Assembly (NCBI GenBank): GCA_051009015.1
Contig: JBPCWZ010000035.1
Location: forward strand, 1-5,968
Reading direction: 5' to 3'
DNA: 5,968 bases
From: JAHRAH01 sp051009015
Lineage (GTDB): Bacteria > Pseudomonadota > Gammaproteobacteria > Tethybacterales > Persebacteraceae
In this document: one piece after another, positions 1 to 5,275 of the stretch
Numbering within the stretch: the first letter of the stretch is position 1
Layout of the letters: the number at the start of each line of letters is the position of its first letter
Translations under genes and position numbers: made by a program
Notes under the pieces: model-generated
Databases searched by the model: none
What the model was told of the DNA's origin: nothing
The model's input: only the letters and a program-made list of their open reading frames with translations

Positions 1-165
1 TTGACAATAATCCCTTTGCGCATGCATCTTTTGCGCGGCAAGATAAAACTTTCCATCGGCTTGGCGCGCGGCAAAAAAAAGCACGACCGCCGCGAAACCC
101 TCAAACAAAAACAATGGAAACGCGACCAGCAAAGAATCCTGAAAACAACCCCCCGAAAAACATAA
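1..165 (+). CDS. smpB: SsrA (tmRNA)-binding protein SmpB, C-terminal fragment
   Basis: The first base of the window opens a frame that runs 54 codons to TAA at 163-165; the start lies outside the window. SmpB binds tmRNA and delivers it to stalled ribosomes for trans-translation. The fragment carries the hallmark end of the family: the last strand of the barrel (LTIIPLRMHL, then KIKLSIGLARGKKKHDRR), followed by a basic helical tail with a conserved Trp (QKQWKRDQQRILK). In E. coli the matching stretch contains GVAKGKKQHDKR and ends RIMKNAHR. The tail is the part that enters the mRNA path of the ribosome; here the E. coli Ile-Met pair reads Ile-Leu. The tail looks intact and ends a few residues later (TTPRKT). 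I see no tmRNA gene in the window. The gene converges on argD across the palindromic region that follows. Identification is by motif recall, with high confidence. Confidence 0.88.
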   Translation: MTIIPLRMHLLRGKIKLSIGLARGKKKHDRRETLKQKQWKRDQQRILKTTPRKT

Positions 166-188
166 CAACCGCATTCCCCGCCTTTTTT

Positions 189-215
189 GTCATTCCTGCG
201 AAAGCGGGAATCTCC
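189..215 (+). repeat. dRS3-like palindrome, copy 1 (left outer arm)
   Basis: Core 192-211 reads ATTCCTGCGAAAGCGGGAAT: an 8-bp stem with one T-G wobble and a GAAA loop, preceded by GTC and followed by CTCC. It fits the ATTCCC-N8-GGGAAT pattern of the neisserial dRS3 repeat except for one base. It is the mirror partner of 511-537. Confidence 0.85.
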
Positions 216-223
216 TGAATCAT

Positions 224-239
224 CGCCGCGCAAGCGGCG
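224..239 (+). repeat. Secondary hairpin of the composite repeat, copy 1
   Basis: CGCCGC-gcaa-GCGGCG forms a 6-bp GC stem with a GNRA-type loop, followed by a cgttatta tail. The same arrangement, a dRS3-like palindrome followed by a CGCCGC/GCGGCG hairpin and an attat(g/t)a tail, recurs at 4255-4304 in degenerate form. This suggests the two hairpins travel as one unit. Confidence 0.6.
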
Positions 240-505
240 CGTTATTAAAGCCCTGAAAGGGCGGCATGGTCATAGCACGGGGCAACGCCCCGTGAATTGG
301 CATATTAAACAAACAAGCCCTGAAAGGGCGACCGAAAACAACGGCGGCGAATGTTAAACGGGCGAGGGTTTTTCGGGTTTGCGGTTTTTGCCGGGCTTCG
401 CCCTGCAAAAGAATGGGACGCCCTTACAGGGCTTGATTAATTGAAATGCCGGCTCACGGGGCGTTGCCCCGTGCTATGAACAGGACGCCCTTTCAGGGCT
501 ATAAC

Positions 506-534
506 AAAAAGGAGATTCCCGCTTTCGCGGGAAT
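506..534 (-). terminator. Possible intrinsic terminator of the pyrG-kdsA-argD operon
   Basis: On the minus strand the perfect hairpin at 534-515 is followed by CTCC and then five T residues (510-506), about 50 bases past the argD stop. The GC-rich stem with a short T run resembles a rho-independent terminator, although the four bases between stem and T run are unfavourable. If used, a repeat copy has been adopted as the operon terminator. Copy 1 lacks a T run on its 3' side in the smpB direction. Confidence 0.45.
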
Positions 535-537
535 GAC
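511..537 (-). repeat. dRS3-like palindrome, copy 2 (right outer arm)
   Basis: Inverted copy of 189-215. The core 515-534, read on the minus strand, is ATTCCCGCGAAAGCGGGAAT, a perfect 8-bp stem with a GAAA tetraloop. Confidence 0.88.
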
Positions 538-582
538 GAGGGGACGGGAATGACAACAGGGGCGGTTTTTGCCGCCGCGCCT

Positions 583-1770
583 TTATGCCATTGCCGAAAG
601 GGCGGTGTTGATTCTGTCAAAACCTTGTTTTATTTCCGCGCTTGTAATGTTTAGCGGCGGGGCGAAGCGGAGGGTGTTTTCGCCCGCTGTTATGACTATC
701 GCGCCCGCTTTTAGCATTTGCGCCGTCATTGTTTTGGCGTTCCATCCCGCCGCAACATCGCAACCTGTCAGCAAGCCGCGCGCGCGAATGGCGGCGAAGC
801 AGTTGTGTTTTTTGTTTGCCTTTTGCAGTTGTTTTATCAACATTGCCGATTTGTTTCGCACCCCCCGCAAAAAAGCCGGGCGGTTTATGGTTTGCAAAAC
901 CGCCAATGCCGCCGCCGCCGCCAGCGGGTTGCCGCCGAAAGTCGTGCCGTGGTCTCCTATGCCGAGGGCGTTTGCCGCGATTTTGTTTGCCAGCATCGCC
1001 GCCATCGGAAAGCCGCCGCCCAAACCTTTCGCCGTCGTCAATACATCCGGCACAATGCCTTCGGACATGTATTGATACAAATGACCGGTGCGCCCGGCGC
1101 CGGTTTGGATTTCATCCAGTATCAAAAGCGCGTTATGCTTGTCGGCAAGAGCGCGCAAGCCGGATAAGAAACCTTTCGCCGCCGGACAAACGCCGCCCTC
1201 GCCCAAAGTCGGCTCCACGATTATCGCGCACAAAGAATCATCCGCCCGCCGCTTTGCCTCCGCCAAATCGTTATACGGCACGGAAAAAAAGCCGCCGGGC
1301 AAAGGACCAAAACCCGCCCGCACTTTGGCATTCGGCGTTGCCGCCATTGCCATCCCGATGCGCCCGTGAAAAGCGCCGCCGAAAGATAATATGCGGTGCT
1401 TTTTTTTGTTGATACTTACGCCCCTTTTGCGCGCGAGTTTGAGCGCCGCTTCGTTTGCTTCCGCGCCGGAATTGCACAAAAACACGCGTTCGGCAAAAGT
1501 GTGTTTTGTCAGTTCGCACGCCAGCCGGATGGCGGTATCGTTGGCAAACAAATTGGAAGTGTGCGTTAGTTTTGCCGCTTGCCTTGCGACCGCCTTTGCC
1601 ACTTGCGGCGCGCTATGCCCCAAAGACAAAACCGCAATGCCGCCGCCAAAATCCACATAATCCCGCCCTTGGTTATCCCACACTTTCGCGCCCGCGCCGC
1701 GGACGAAAACCGGCGAAGGCGGCGCATATAACGGCAGCATCAGGCGGTCAAAATCATCCCTTAGCGTCAT
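583..1770 (-). CDS. argD: Acetylornithine aminotransferase family protein (ArgD-type, class III PLP enzyme)
   Basis: A 395-residue class III aminotransferase, the usual length for ArgD. ArgD transfers an amino group from glutamate to N-acetylglutamate semialdehyde, giving N-acetylornithine in cytosolic arginine synthesis; some ArgD proteins also act on N-succinyl-diaminopimelate for lysine and peptidoglycan. Visible signatures are the N-terminal VWDNQGRDYVDFGGGIAV..LGH block (about 30-52), the PLP-phosphate loop NSGAEANE (100-107), FHGR (134-137), the cofactor-ring acidic pair in LLILDEIQTGAGRTG (Asp219/Glu220), the Schiff-base Lys248 in TTAKGLGGGFPM, GTTFGGNPLA (275-284) and Arg368 in TLRFAPPL, which contacts the substrate carboxylate in relatives. 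The ATG overlaps the kdsA stop as ATGA (1770-1767), implying translational coupling, and no strong ribosome site precedes it. AstC, GabT-like or ornithine aminotransferase activity cannot be excluded by sequence alone. It is the last gene of the operon. Confidence 0.85.
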   Translation of the reverse strand: MTLRDDFDRLMLPLYAPPSPVFVRGAGAKVWDNQGRDYVDFGGGIAVLSLGHSAPQVAKAVARQAAKLTHTSNLFANDTAIRLACELTKHTFAERVFLCNSGAEANEAALKLARKRGVSINKKKHRILSFGGAFHGRIGMAMAATPNAKVRAGFGPLPGGFFSVPYNDLAEAKRRADDSLCAIIVEPTLGEGGVCPAAKGFLSGLRALADKHNALLILDEIQTGAGRTGHLYQYMSEGIVPDVLTTAKGLGGGFPMAAMLANKIAANALGIGDHGTTFGGNPLAAAAALAVLQTINRPAFLRGVRNKSAMLIKQLQKANKKHNCFAAIRARGLLTGCDVAAGWNAKTMTAQMLKAGAIVITAGENTLRFAPPLNITSAEIKQGFDRINTALSAMA

Positions 1771-2600
1771 TGTGTTTTATCCGCTTGCACTGTATCCATC
1801 GCCGCGCGCAATGCCAAAACTTCGTCCAGCAACTTCGGCATTTCCGACAGCGGCAGTTGCGTATCCCTGTCGGATATCGCTTCTTGCGGGTTTGGATGGG
1901 CTTCAACAAACAACCCGTCAATGCCGGTTGCGACAGCAGCCCGCGCCAAAGGGCGCACCATCTCGCGCGCGCCGCCGGTTGTCGCATCTCCCCCCGGTTT
2001 TTGCGCGGCATGCGCGGCGTCAAAAACAAGCGGATAACCGAAAGCGCGCATTTGCACCAATGCGCGCATGTCGGCGACCAAATCGCCATAACCGAAACAA
2101 AAGCCGCGCTCGCACAAAAGCACATCCGCCGCGCCGGATGCTTTTGCTTTGGCTGCCGCGTGTTTCATCGCGCCGGGGGCGGCAAACTGCCCTTTTTTTA
2201 TCAGCATTGTTTTGCCGGTTTTTGCACACTCCTCTATCAAATCGGTCTGGCGGCACAAAAAAGCCGGTATCTGCAAAACATCGGCGACTTCGGCAACCTT
2301 TTGCGCTTGTTGCGGCAAATGCACATCCGTCAGCACCGGCAAGCCAAAAGCGGCTTTCGCTTCGGCAAGAATATCCAGCCCTTCAATCATTCCCGCGCCG
2401 CGCGCGCCGTCTGCGGAAGTGCGGTTTGCCTTGTCAAAGGAGGATTTGAGAATCAGCGGCAGGTTGCGCGCCGCGCACATCTTTTGCAAACTTTCCGCCG
2501 TTTGCATAAGCATCGCGCGAGATTCAATCGCGCACGGTCCCGCTATCAAAAACAAGCCGCCAAAAAACGGCGGCAACTTCGGCTCAATCTTTTTTGTCAT
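1767..2600 (-). CDS. kdsA: 3-deoxy-8-phosphooctulonate synthase (Kdo-8-P synthase), predicted metal-dependent class
   Basis: A 277-residue cytosolic enzyme, close to E. coli KdsA (284). It condenses phosphoenolpyruvate with arabinose-5-phosphate to Kdo-8-phosphate, the precursor of the inner-core LPS sugar. Motifs include LIAGPCAIES (18-27), LKSSFDKANRTS (51-62), TDVHLPQQAQ (91-100), the PAFLCRQTDL block (112-121), KKGQF (135-139), VFDAAHAAQ (192-200) and FVEAHPNP (231-238). Cys23, His197, Glu233 and Asp244 occupy the metal-ligand positions of metal-dependent enzymes such as that of Aquifex; the E. coli type has Asn at the first site. The start chosen is 2600: the conserved part begins there, a GGGGAG site precedes it, and the open frame further upstream only reads through pyrG in another frame. 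The gene overlaps the pyrG end by 17 bp and the argD start by 4 bp. Confidence 0.93.
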   Translation of the reverse strand: MTKKIEPKLPPFFGGLFLIAGPCAIESRAMLMQTAESLQKMCAARNLPLILKSSFDKANRTSADGARGAGMIEGLDILAEAKAAFGLPVLTDVHLPQQAQKVAEVADVLQIPAFLCRQTDLIEECAKTGKTMLIKKGQFAAPGAMKHAAAKAKASGAADVLLCERGFCFGYGDLVADMRALVQMRAFGYPLVFDAAHAAQKPGGDATTGGAREMVRPLARAAVATGIDGLFVEAHPNPQEAISDRDTQLPLSEMPKLLDEVLALRAAMDTVQADKTQ

Positions 2601-4221
2601 TCTTTTTATTCTCCCCGCAAGCGGCGCGCAAAAAACTCTCAAACAAAGGATGCCCGCCGTGCGGCGATGCCGAAAACTCCGGATGATACTGCACGCCAAA
2701 AAACCACCGATGCCCCGCCAACTCAACCGCTTCAACCAAACCCTCGGCGCTTTGCGCGCAACAAACCAAACCGGCATCGGCAAGTGTTTGCAGATAGTGA
2801 TTATTCACTTCGTAGCGATGCCTGTGCCGCTCCGTTGTTTCTTTTGTGCCGTAGATGGTTTGCAAGCCGCCGGTTAATGTGCATTTGCCGCCGCCTAAGC
2901 GCATTGTCCCGCCCATGTCGCTTTCGGCGTTGCGCTTGTGCGTTTTGCCATCGTCTGTTTTCCATTCGGTTATCAGCCCGACCACCGGATGCGGCGTTTG
3001 CGGGTTCATCTCGGTGCTGTGGGCATCCGCCAAACCCGCCAGATGACGGGCGGCGTCAATCAATGCCAATTGCATACCGATGCAAATGCCCAGATAAGGA
3101 GTGTTGCTTTCGCGCGCCCATTTTGCCGCCGCCATCTTGCCGTCTATGCCGCGCAAGCCAAAACCGCCCGGCACCAGCACGGCGTCATAACCGCTTAACA
3201 TCTTTGCGGCATCGGCATCCGTCAGGGTTTCGGCATCAACGGGGCAAATGTCGGCGCGGATTTTTGTGCGCACGCCGGCGGTAAAAAGCGCATCCATCAG
3301 CGAACAATAAGAATCCGCCATTTCCAGATATTTGCCGACCATTGCAATGCGCGCGGTTTTGTGCCGCGCCGCTACTTGTGCGCGAAAACCCTGCCACAAC
3401 GACAAATCCGGCGGCGGCGTTTGCAGTTGCAGTGCGCGGCATACGCGGTCGTCCACGCCGTTTTTGGCATACTCCTGCGGCAGGTAATAGATGCATTCCA
3501 CATCCGGCGCGGCGAAAACATTATCCTCGGCGACATTGCAAAACATCGCTATTTTCTTGCGCGCATCGGCGGATATGGCATCGCGCCCGCGGCAGAGCAA
3601 TATGTCCGGCGCGATGCCGATACTGCGCAACTCGCGCACCGAATGCTGTGTCGGTTTGGTTTTTTGTTCGCCGGACGCCGTCATATACGGCATCAGTGTT
3701 ACATGCACAAAACAAACGCCATCCGCGCCTTCTTCCAGCCGCATCTGCCGCGCCGCTTCCAAAAACGGCAGCGATTCTATGTCGCCGACCGTGCCGCCTA
3801 TCTCCACGATGACGACATCATCGCCGGTTGTTATCGGGCGGCGGATGAATGCTTTTATTTCGTCCGTCACATGCGGGATAACCTGCACCGTGCCGCCCAG
3901 ATAATCGCCGCGCCGTTCGCGCCGCAACACCGATTCGTATATCTTGCCGGTTGTGAAGTTGTTGGCGCGGCGCATTTTGCGGCTTGTAAAGCGTTCGTAA
4001 TAGCCCAAATCCAAATCGGTTTCGGCGCCGTCTTCGGTTACAAAAACCTCGCCGTGCTGCACCGGGTTCATCGTGCCGGGATCCACATTGATATACGGGT
4101 CCAGTTTGACCAGATTGACGCCCAGCCCGCGCGCTTTGAGCGAAGCCCCCAGCGCGGCGGCGGCAACGCCCTTTCCCAAAGACGAAACAACGCCGCCGGT
4201 AACAAAAACAAACTTCGCCAT
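2584..4221 (-). CDS. pyrG: CTP synthase (glutamine-hydrolysing)
   Basis: A 545-residue protein, the same length as E. coli PyrG. It aminates UTP to CTP using ATP and glutamine, the last step of pyrimidine nucleotide synthesis. The N-terminal synthetase domain (about 1-265) shows the ATP loop TGGVVSSLGKG (8-18), LDPYINVDPGTMNP (40-53), GAETDLDLGYYERF (65-78) and EIGGTVGDIES (140-150). The C-terminal class I glutaminase domain (about 290-545) has PGGFG (351-355), the nucleophile Cys380 in LGICIGMQLA, and the His513/Glu515 pair in QYHPEF. All catalytic residues are present. The start at 4221 gives the canonical MAKFVFVTGG. An in-frame extension to 4299 is mostly translated repeat DNA and is rejected. 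The extreme C-terminus is Lys-rich (KKNDKKD) where it overlaps kdsA. It is the first gene of pyrG-kdsA-argD and probably feeds CTP to CMP-Kdo formation among other uses. Confidence 0.96.
   Translation of the reverse strand: MAKFVFVTGGVVSSLGKGVAAAALGASLKARGLGVNLVKLDPYINVDPGTMNPVQHGEVFVTEDGAETDLDLGYYERFTSRKMRRANNFTTGKIYESVLRRERRGDYLGGTVQVIPHVTDEIKAFIRRPITTGDDVVIVEIGGTVGDIESLPFLEAARQMRLEEGADGVCFVHVTLMPYMTASGEQKTKPTQHSVRELRSIGIAPDILLCRGRDAISADARKKIAMFCNVAEDNVFAAPDVECIYYLPQEYAKNGVDDRVCRALQLQTPPPDLSLWQGFRAQVAARHKTARIAMVGKYLEMADSYCSLMDALFTAGVRTKIRADICPVDAETLTDADAAKMLSGYDAVLVPGGFGLRGIDGKMAAAKWARESNTPYLGICIGMQLALIDAARHLAGLADAHSTEMNPQTPHPVVGLITEWKTDDGKTHKRNAESDMGGTMRLGGGKCTLTGGLQTIYGTKETTERHRHRYEVNNHYLQTLADAGLVCCAQSAEGLVEAVELAGHRWFFGVQYHPEFSASPHGGHPLFESFLRAACGENKKNDKKD
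2611..2616 (-). promoter_or_regulatory. kdsA ribosome-binding site inside the pyrG end
   Basis: On the minus strand GGGGAG lies 10 bases before the kdsA ATG, inside the last codons of pyrG. This supports 2600 as the kdsA start and suggests kdsA can be initiated independently, not only by coupling. Confidence 0.5.
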
Positions 4222-4228
4222 AGCGCGA

Positions 4229-4234
4229 ATTATA
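4229..4234 (-). promoter_or_regulatory. -10 box of pyrG promoter, possibly giving leaderless mRNA
   Basis: A perfect TATAAT on the minus strand ends only 7 bases before the pyrG ATG (4221). A transcript would normally start 6-8 bases past the -10 box, at or beside the A of the ATG. No Shine-Dalgarno sequence precedes the start. No good -35 box is seen; the nearest resemblance is ATGACG with a long 19-base spacer. That candidate -35 falls in the repeat copy at 4255-4296. Confidence 0.5.
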
Positions 4235-4254
4235 CGCAAACCGCCGCCGCTTTC

Positions 4255-4304
4255 GTCATTCCCGCGCAGGCGCAAATCCATCGCCGCAAAGCGGCGCATT
4301 ATGA
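4255..4304 (+). repeat. Degenerate composite repeat, copy 3
   Basis: GTCATTCCCGCGCAGGCGCA matches the dRS3-like palindrome on its left half but has lost the GGGAAT half. A shortened linker follows, then a perfect CGCCGC-aaa-GCGGCG hairpin (4282-4296) and an ATTATGA tail. The layout matches 189-247. The copy fills most of the 93 bases between the nuclease-like gene and pyrG and lies upstream of the pyrG -10 box. Confidence 0.65.
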
Positions 4305-4314
4305 TGCCGCGCCC

Positions 4315-4965
4315 TTATGCCGCGCTTTTTCGGGGGCGTTTGTGGGTTTTGGTTTGGGTGCGTTTGGGAATGTCGGCGGGGGTTTTGACCGGGCGCAGGG
4401 TTTTGTCGTCCTCGGCGCGGAAGACCATCATCTTCAGTTTCAGCGCCTCTTCCACCGCGCCCTTTCTTGCTTTTTGGTATATCAGCACGCCCCGCACCTC
4501 TTTGCCTTTGGCAAGATTGCTATAGCGGGAGTGCTTGAACAACTCCATCCGGTCAAACACAAAGCGCCGGACATCGCCGAGATTCAAAGTCCGCTTCGTT
4601 TCGCCGACCATGGTTATTTTGCCGTTGATGCCTATCCAGTCAAACTCGCCATTGCCGTGTTTGCCATGGACAAACGCATTGGTAATGACCTCGTCAAACT
4701 TCACACCGCCGAGCGACATGTCTTCAACAATGGCGGCGGCGACATCACACTCCAGCATTTCGCCTTCCTCGGTGAGTTCCGTGTCAAAGTGCTTGCTAAG
4801 TTTCTCCATTGCGGATTCGCTTTTGGCGGCGCGGACTTCGGCTTCGGCGGCGCGGGCTTTGGCTTCTGCTTTGGCTTCGGCTTTGTCGGCGGCGGTCATC
4901 GCCGCCAACTTTTCAATGGCGATTTCCCAGTCGGCTTTGGCGGCGGCTTTTGGCATGGGCGACAT
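4315..4965 (-). CDS. Uncharacterised coiled-coil protein with PD-(D/E)XK nuclease-like core
   Basis: A 216-residue protein with no signal peptide or membrane segment. Residues about 25-52 are an Ala/Glu/Lys/Arg-rich run (e.g. AEAKAEAKARAAEAEVRAAK) predicted to form a coiled coil. Residues about 68-190 resemble a widespread family of small bacterial proteins with a coiled coil followed by a restriction-endonuclease-like fold. The signs are LGGVKFDEV (85-93), then EFDWIGINGK (107-116), TMVGETK (118-124), and an alpha/beta segment ending VRGVLIYQK (157-165). Asp109 with Glu122-x-Lys124 fits the D...ExK catalytic pattern; relatives I recall usually read VEVK where this has GETK. The tail (201-216) is strongly basic and may bind nucleic acid. 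The start is ATG 4965, with a second ATG at 4956; neither has a clear ribosome site. Substrate and role are unknown; repair, defence or a non-enzymatic role are all possible. Repeat copies in the same orientation flank it on both sides. Confidence 0.7.
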   Translation of the reverse strand: MSPMPKAAAKADWEIAIEKLAAMTAADKAEAKAEAKARAAEAEVRAAKSESAMEKLSKHFDTELTEEGEMLECDVAAAIVEDMSLGGVKFDEVITNAFVHGKHGNGEFDWIGINGKITMVGETKRTLNLGDVRRFVFDRMELFKHSRYSNLAKGKEVRGVLIYQKARKGAVEEALKLKMMVFRAEDDKTLRPVKTPADIPKRTQTKTHKRPRKSAA

Positions 4966-5001
4966 TTTAACATGTTTTTGGCGGCATTGGGGTTATTCGG
5001 G

Positions 5002-5080
5002 CGTCATTCCCGCCAAAAAAAGCCCCGTCATTCCCGCAAAAGCGGGAATCTCCCAAACAATTGGCGCGAAAGCGGCGGGT
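5002..5080 (+). repeat. dRS3-like repeat: half copy plus full copy 4
   Basis: A half copy, GTCATTCCCGCC (5003-5014), runs into an A7 tract. A complete copy follows at 5027-5053 with a perfect stem, ATTCCCGC-aaaa-GCGGGAAT (5030-5049), then CTCC. A weak remnant of the second hairpin (CGC-gaaa-GCG, 5065-5074) and GCGGGTTTT come next. The orientation is the same as at 189 and 4255. Confidence 0.8.
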
Positions 5081-5112
5081 TTTGGCGAAAATGGTGTTTT
5101 GGGCGAATCTTG

Positions 5113-5121
5113 TGCTAATAT
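5113..5121 (+). promoter_or_regulatory. Candidate extended -10 box for the lipoprotein gene
   Basis: TG-C-TAATAT fits an extended -10 element. No good -35 precedes it. It would give a leader of about 155 bases before ATG 5283, including the inverted repeats at 5155-5252. Confidence 0.3.
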
Positions 5122-5136
5122 TGTCATCGCACTTTC

Positions 5137-5142
5137 ATTATA
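5137..5142 (-). promoter_or_regulatory. Candidate -10 box for the nuclease-like gene
   Basis: A perfect TATAAT on the minus strand, about 170 bases upstream of ATG 4965. No convincing -35 is visible at 16-18 bases. If active, its leader would include the repeat hairpins at 5002-5080. Confidence 0.3.
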
Positions 5143-5154
5143 AGGAACTCGCTT

Positions 5155-5252
5155 GTCGGGTTTCCGAGTAATACAAAACCCGATATTCGTATCTGGAAAT
5201 AGCCGGAATATTTGCCTTATAGTGAATAGTGCAGACCCGACTTCACGGTCGG
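5155..5252 (+). promoter_or_regulatory. Structured leader of the lipoprotein gene (speculative)
   Basis: TCGGGTTT (5156-5163) can pair with AAACCCGA (5176-5183) over a 12-base loop. ATATTC (5183-5188) can pair with GAATAT (5206-5211). CCGAC (5237-5241) can pair with GTCGG (5248-5252). GTCGGGT (5155-5161) can instead pair with ACCCGAC (5235-5241), so the first and last stems are mutually exclusive. A short tandem ATAGTGA/ATAGTGC lies at 5219-5232. No known riboswitch class was recognised and no T run follows the last stem. Confidence 0.3.
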
Positions 5253-5270
5253 ATTTTGACAACTCACAGC

Positions 5271-5275
5271 GAGGA
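5271..5275 (+). promoter_or_regulatory. Ribosome-binding site of the lipoprotein gene
   Basis: GAGGA lies 7 bases before ATG 5283. It fixes the start and is the clearest ribosome site in the window. Confidence 0.7.

Larger units (their letters stand above)
189..537. repeat. Nested composite palindrome
   Basis: Reading inward, the outer layer is a 27-bp inverted repeat, 189-215 against 511-537, matching at 26 of 27 positions. Inside it are two collinear arms, 249-333 and 416-500, that pair by the rule x to 749-x with no gaps and 72 of 85 matches (hand count). Each arm carries three smaller palindromes in mirror order: GCCCTGAAAGGGC (250-262), CACGGGGC-aac-GCCCCGTG (276-294) and GCCCTGAAAGGGC (317-329), answered by 420-432, 455-473 and 487-499. 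The central spacer holds one more hairpin (386-410: TTTTGC-c-GGGC-ttc-GCCC-t-GCAAAA). The left side has about 23 extra bases with a CGCCGC-gcaa-GCGGCG hairpin (224-239). It could act as a bidirectional transcription stop, a non-autonomous mobile element or a nucleoid/processing site; the sequence does not decide. No target-site duplication was recognised. Confidence 0.85.
166..582. other. Gene-free convergent intergenic region (417 bp) built of palindromes
   Basis: No credible coding region lies between the smpB stop and the argD stop. The first 23 bases end in a T6 run (183-188) with no hairpin before it. From 189 to 537 the region is almost wholly palindromic (separate entries). Bases 538-582 hold a stray half repeat (GGGAATGAC, 546-554) and a weak 5-bp hairpin (561-565 with 572-576) just past the argD stop. 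The 62-codon minus frame at 220-408 consists of translated repeat and is not considered a gene. Confidence 0.8.

Noticed and set aside
220..408. 62-codon minus-strand frame inside the palindromic region
   Set aside because: It consists of translated inverted-repeat DNA and has no independent support.
189..537. CRISPR array
   Set aside because: The repeats are inverted and mirror-ordered, not direct with unique spacers, and no cas gene is present.
2601..2783. N-terminal extension of KdsA by 61 residues
   Set aside because: It reads pyrG in another frame, has no KdsA similarity, and a GGGGAG site marks the start at 2600.
1455..3284. Open plus-strand frame of 609 codons, antisense to argD, kdsA and pyrG
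   Set aside because: It lies opposite three clearly functional genes, is rich in Arg, Cys, His and Pro with no recognisable domain, and arises from GC-biased codon use of the true genes.
4222..4299. N-terminal extension of PyrG by 26 residues
   Set aside because: The extension (e.g. MDLRLRGNDE) is translated repeat DNA; the conserved family start MAKFVFVTGG is at 4221.
3361..5118. Open plus-strand frame of 585 codons, antisense to pyrG and the nuclease-like gene
   Set aside because: It crosses intergenic repeats and two minus-strand genes. Its Phe/Gly-rich part is the mirror of the Ala/Glu/Lys coiled-coil codons. No start signal or family resemblance.
5256..5261. TTGACA as a -35 box
   Set aside because: It lies 21 bases before the lipoprotein ATG and no -10 box fits between; the spacing would put transcription inside the gene.
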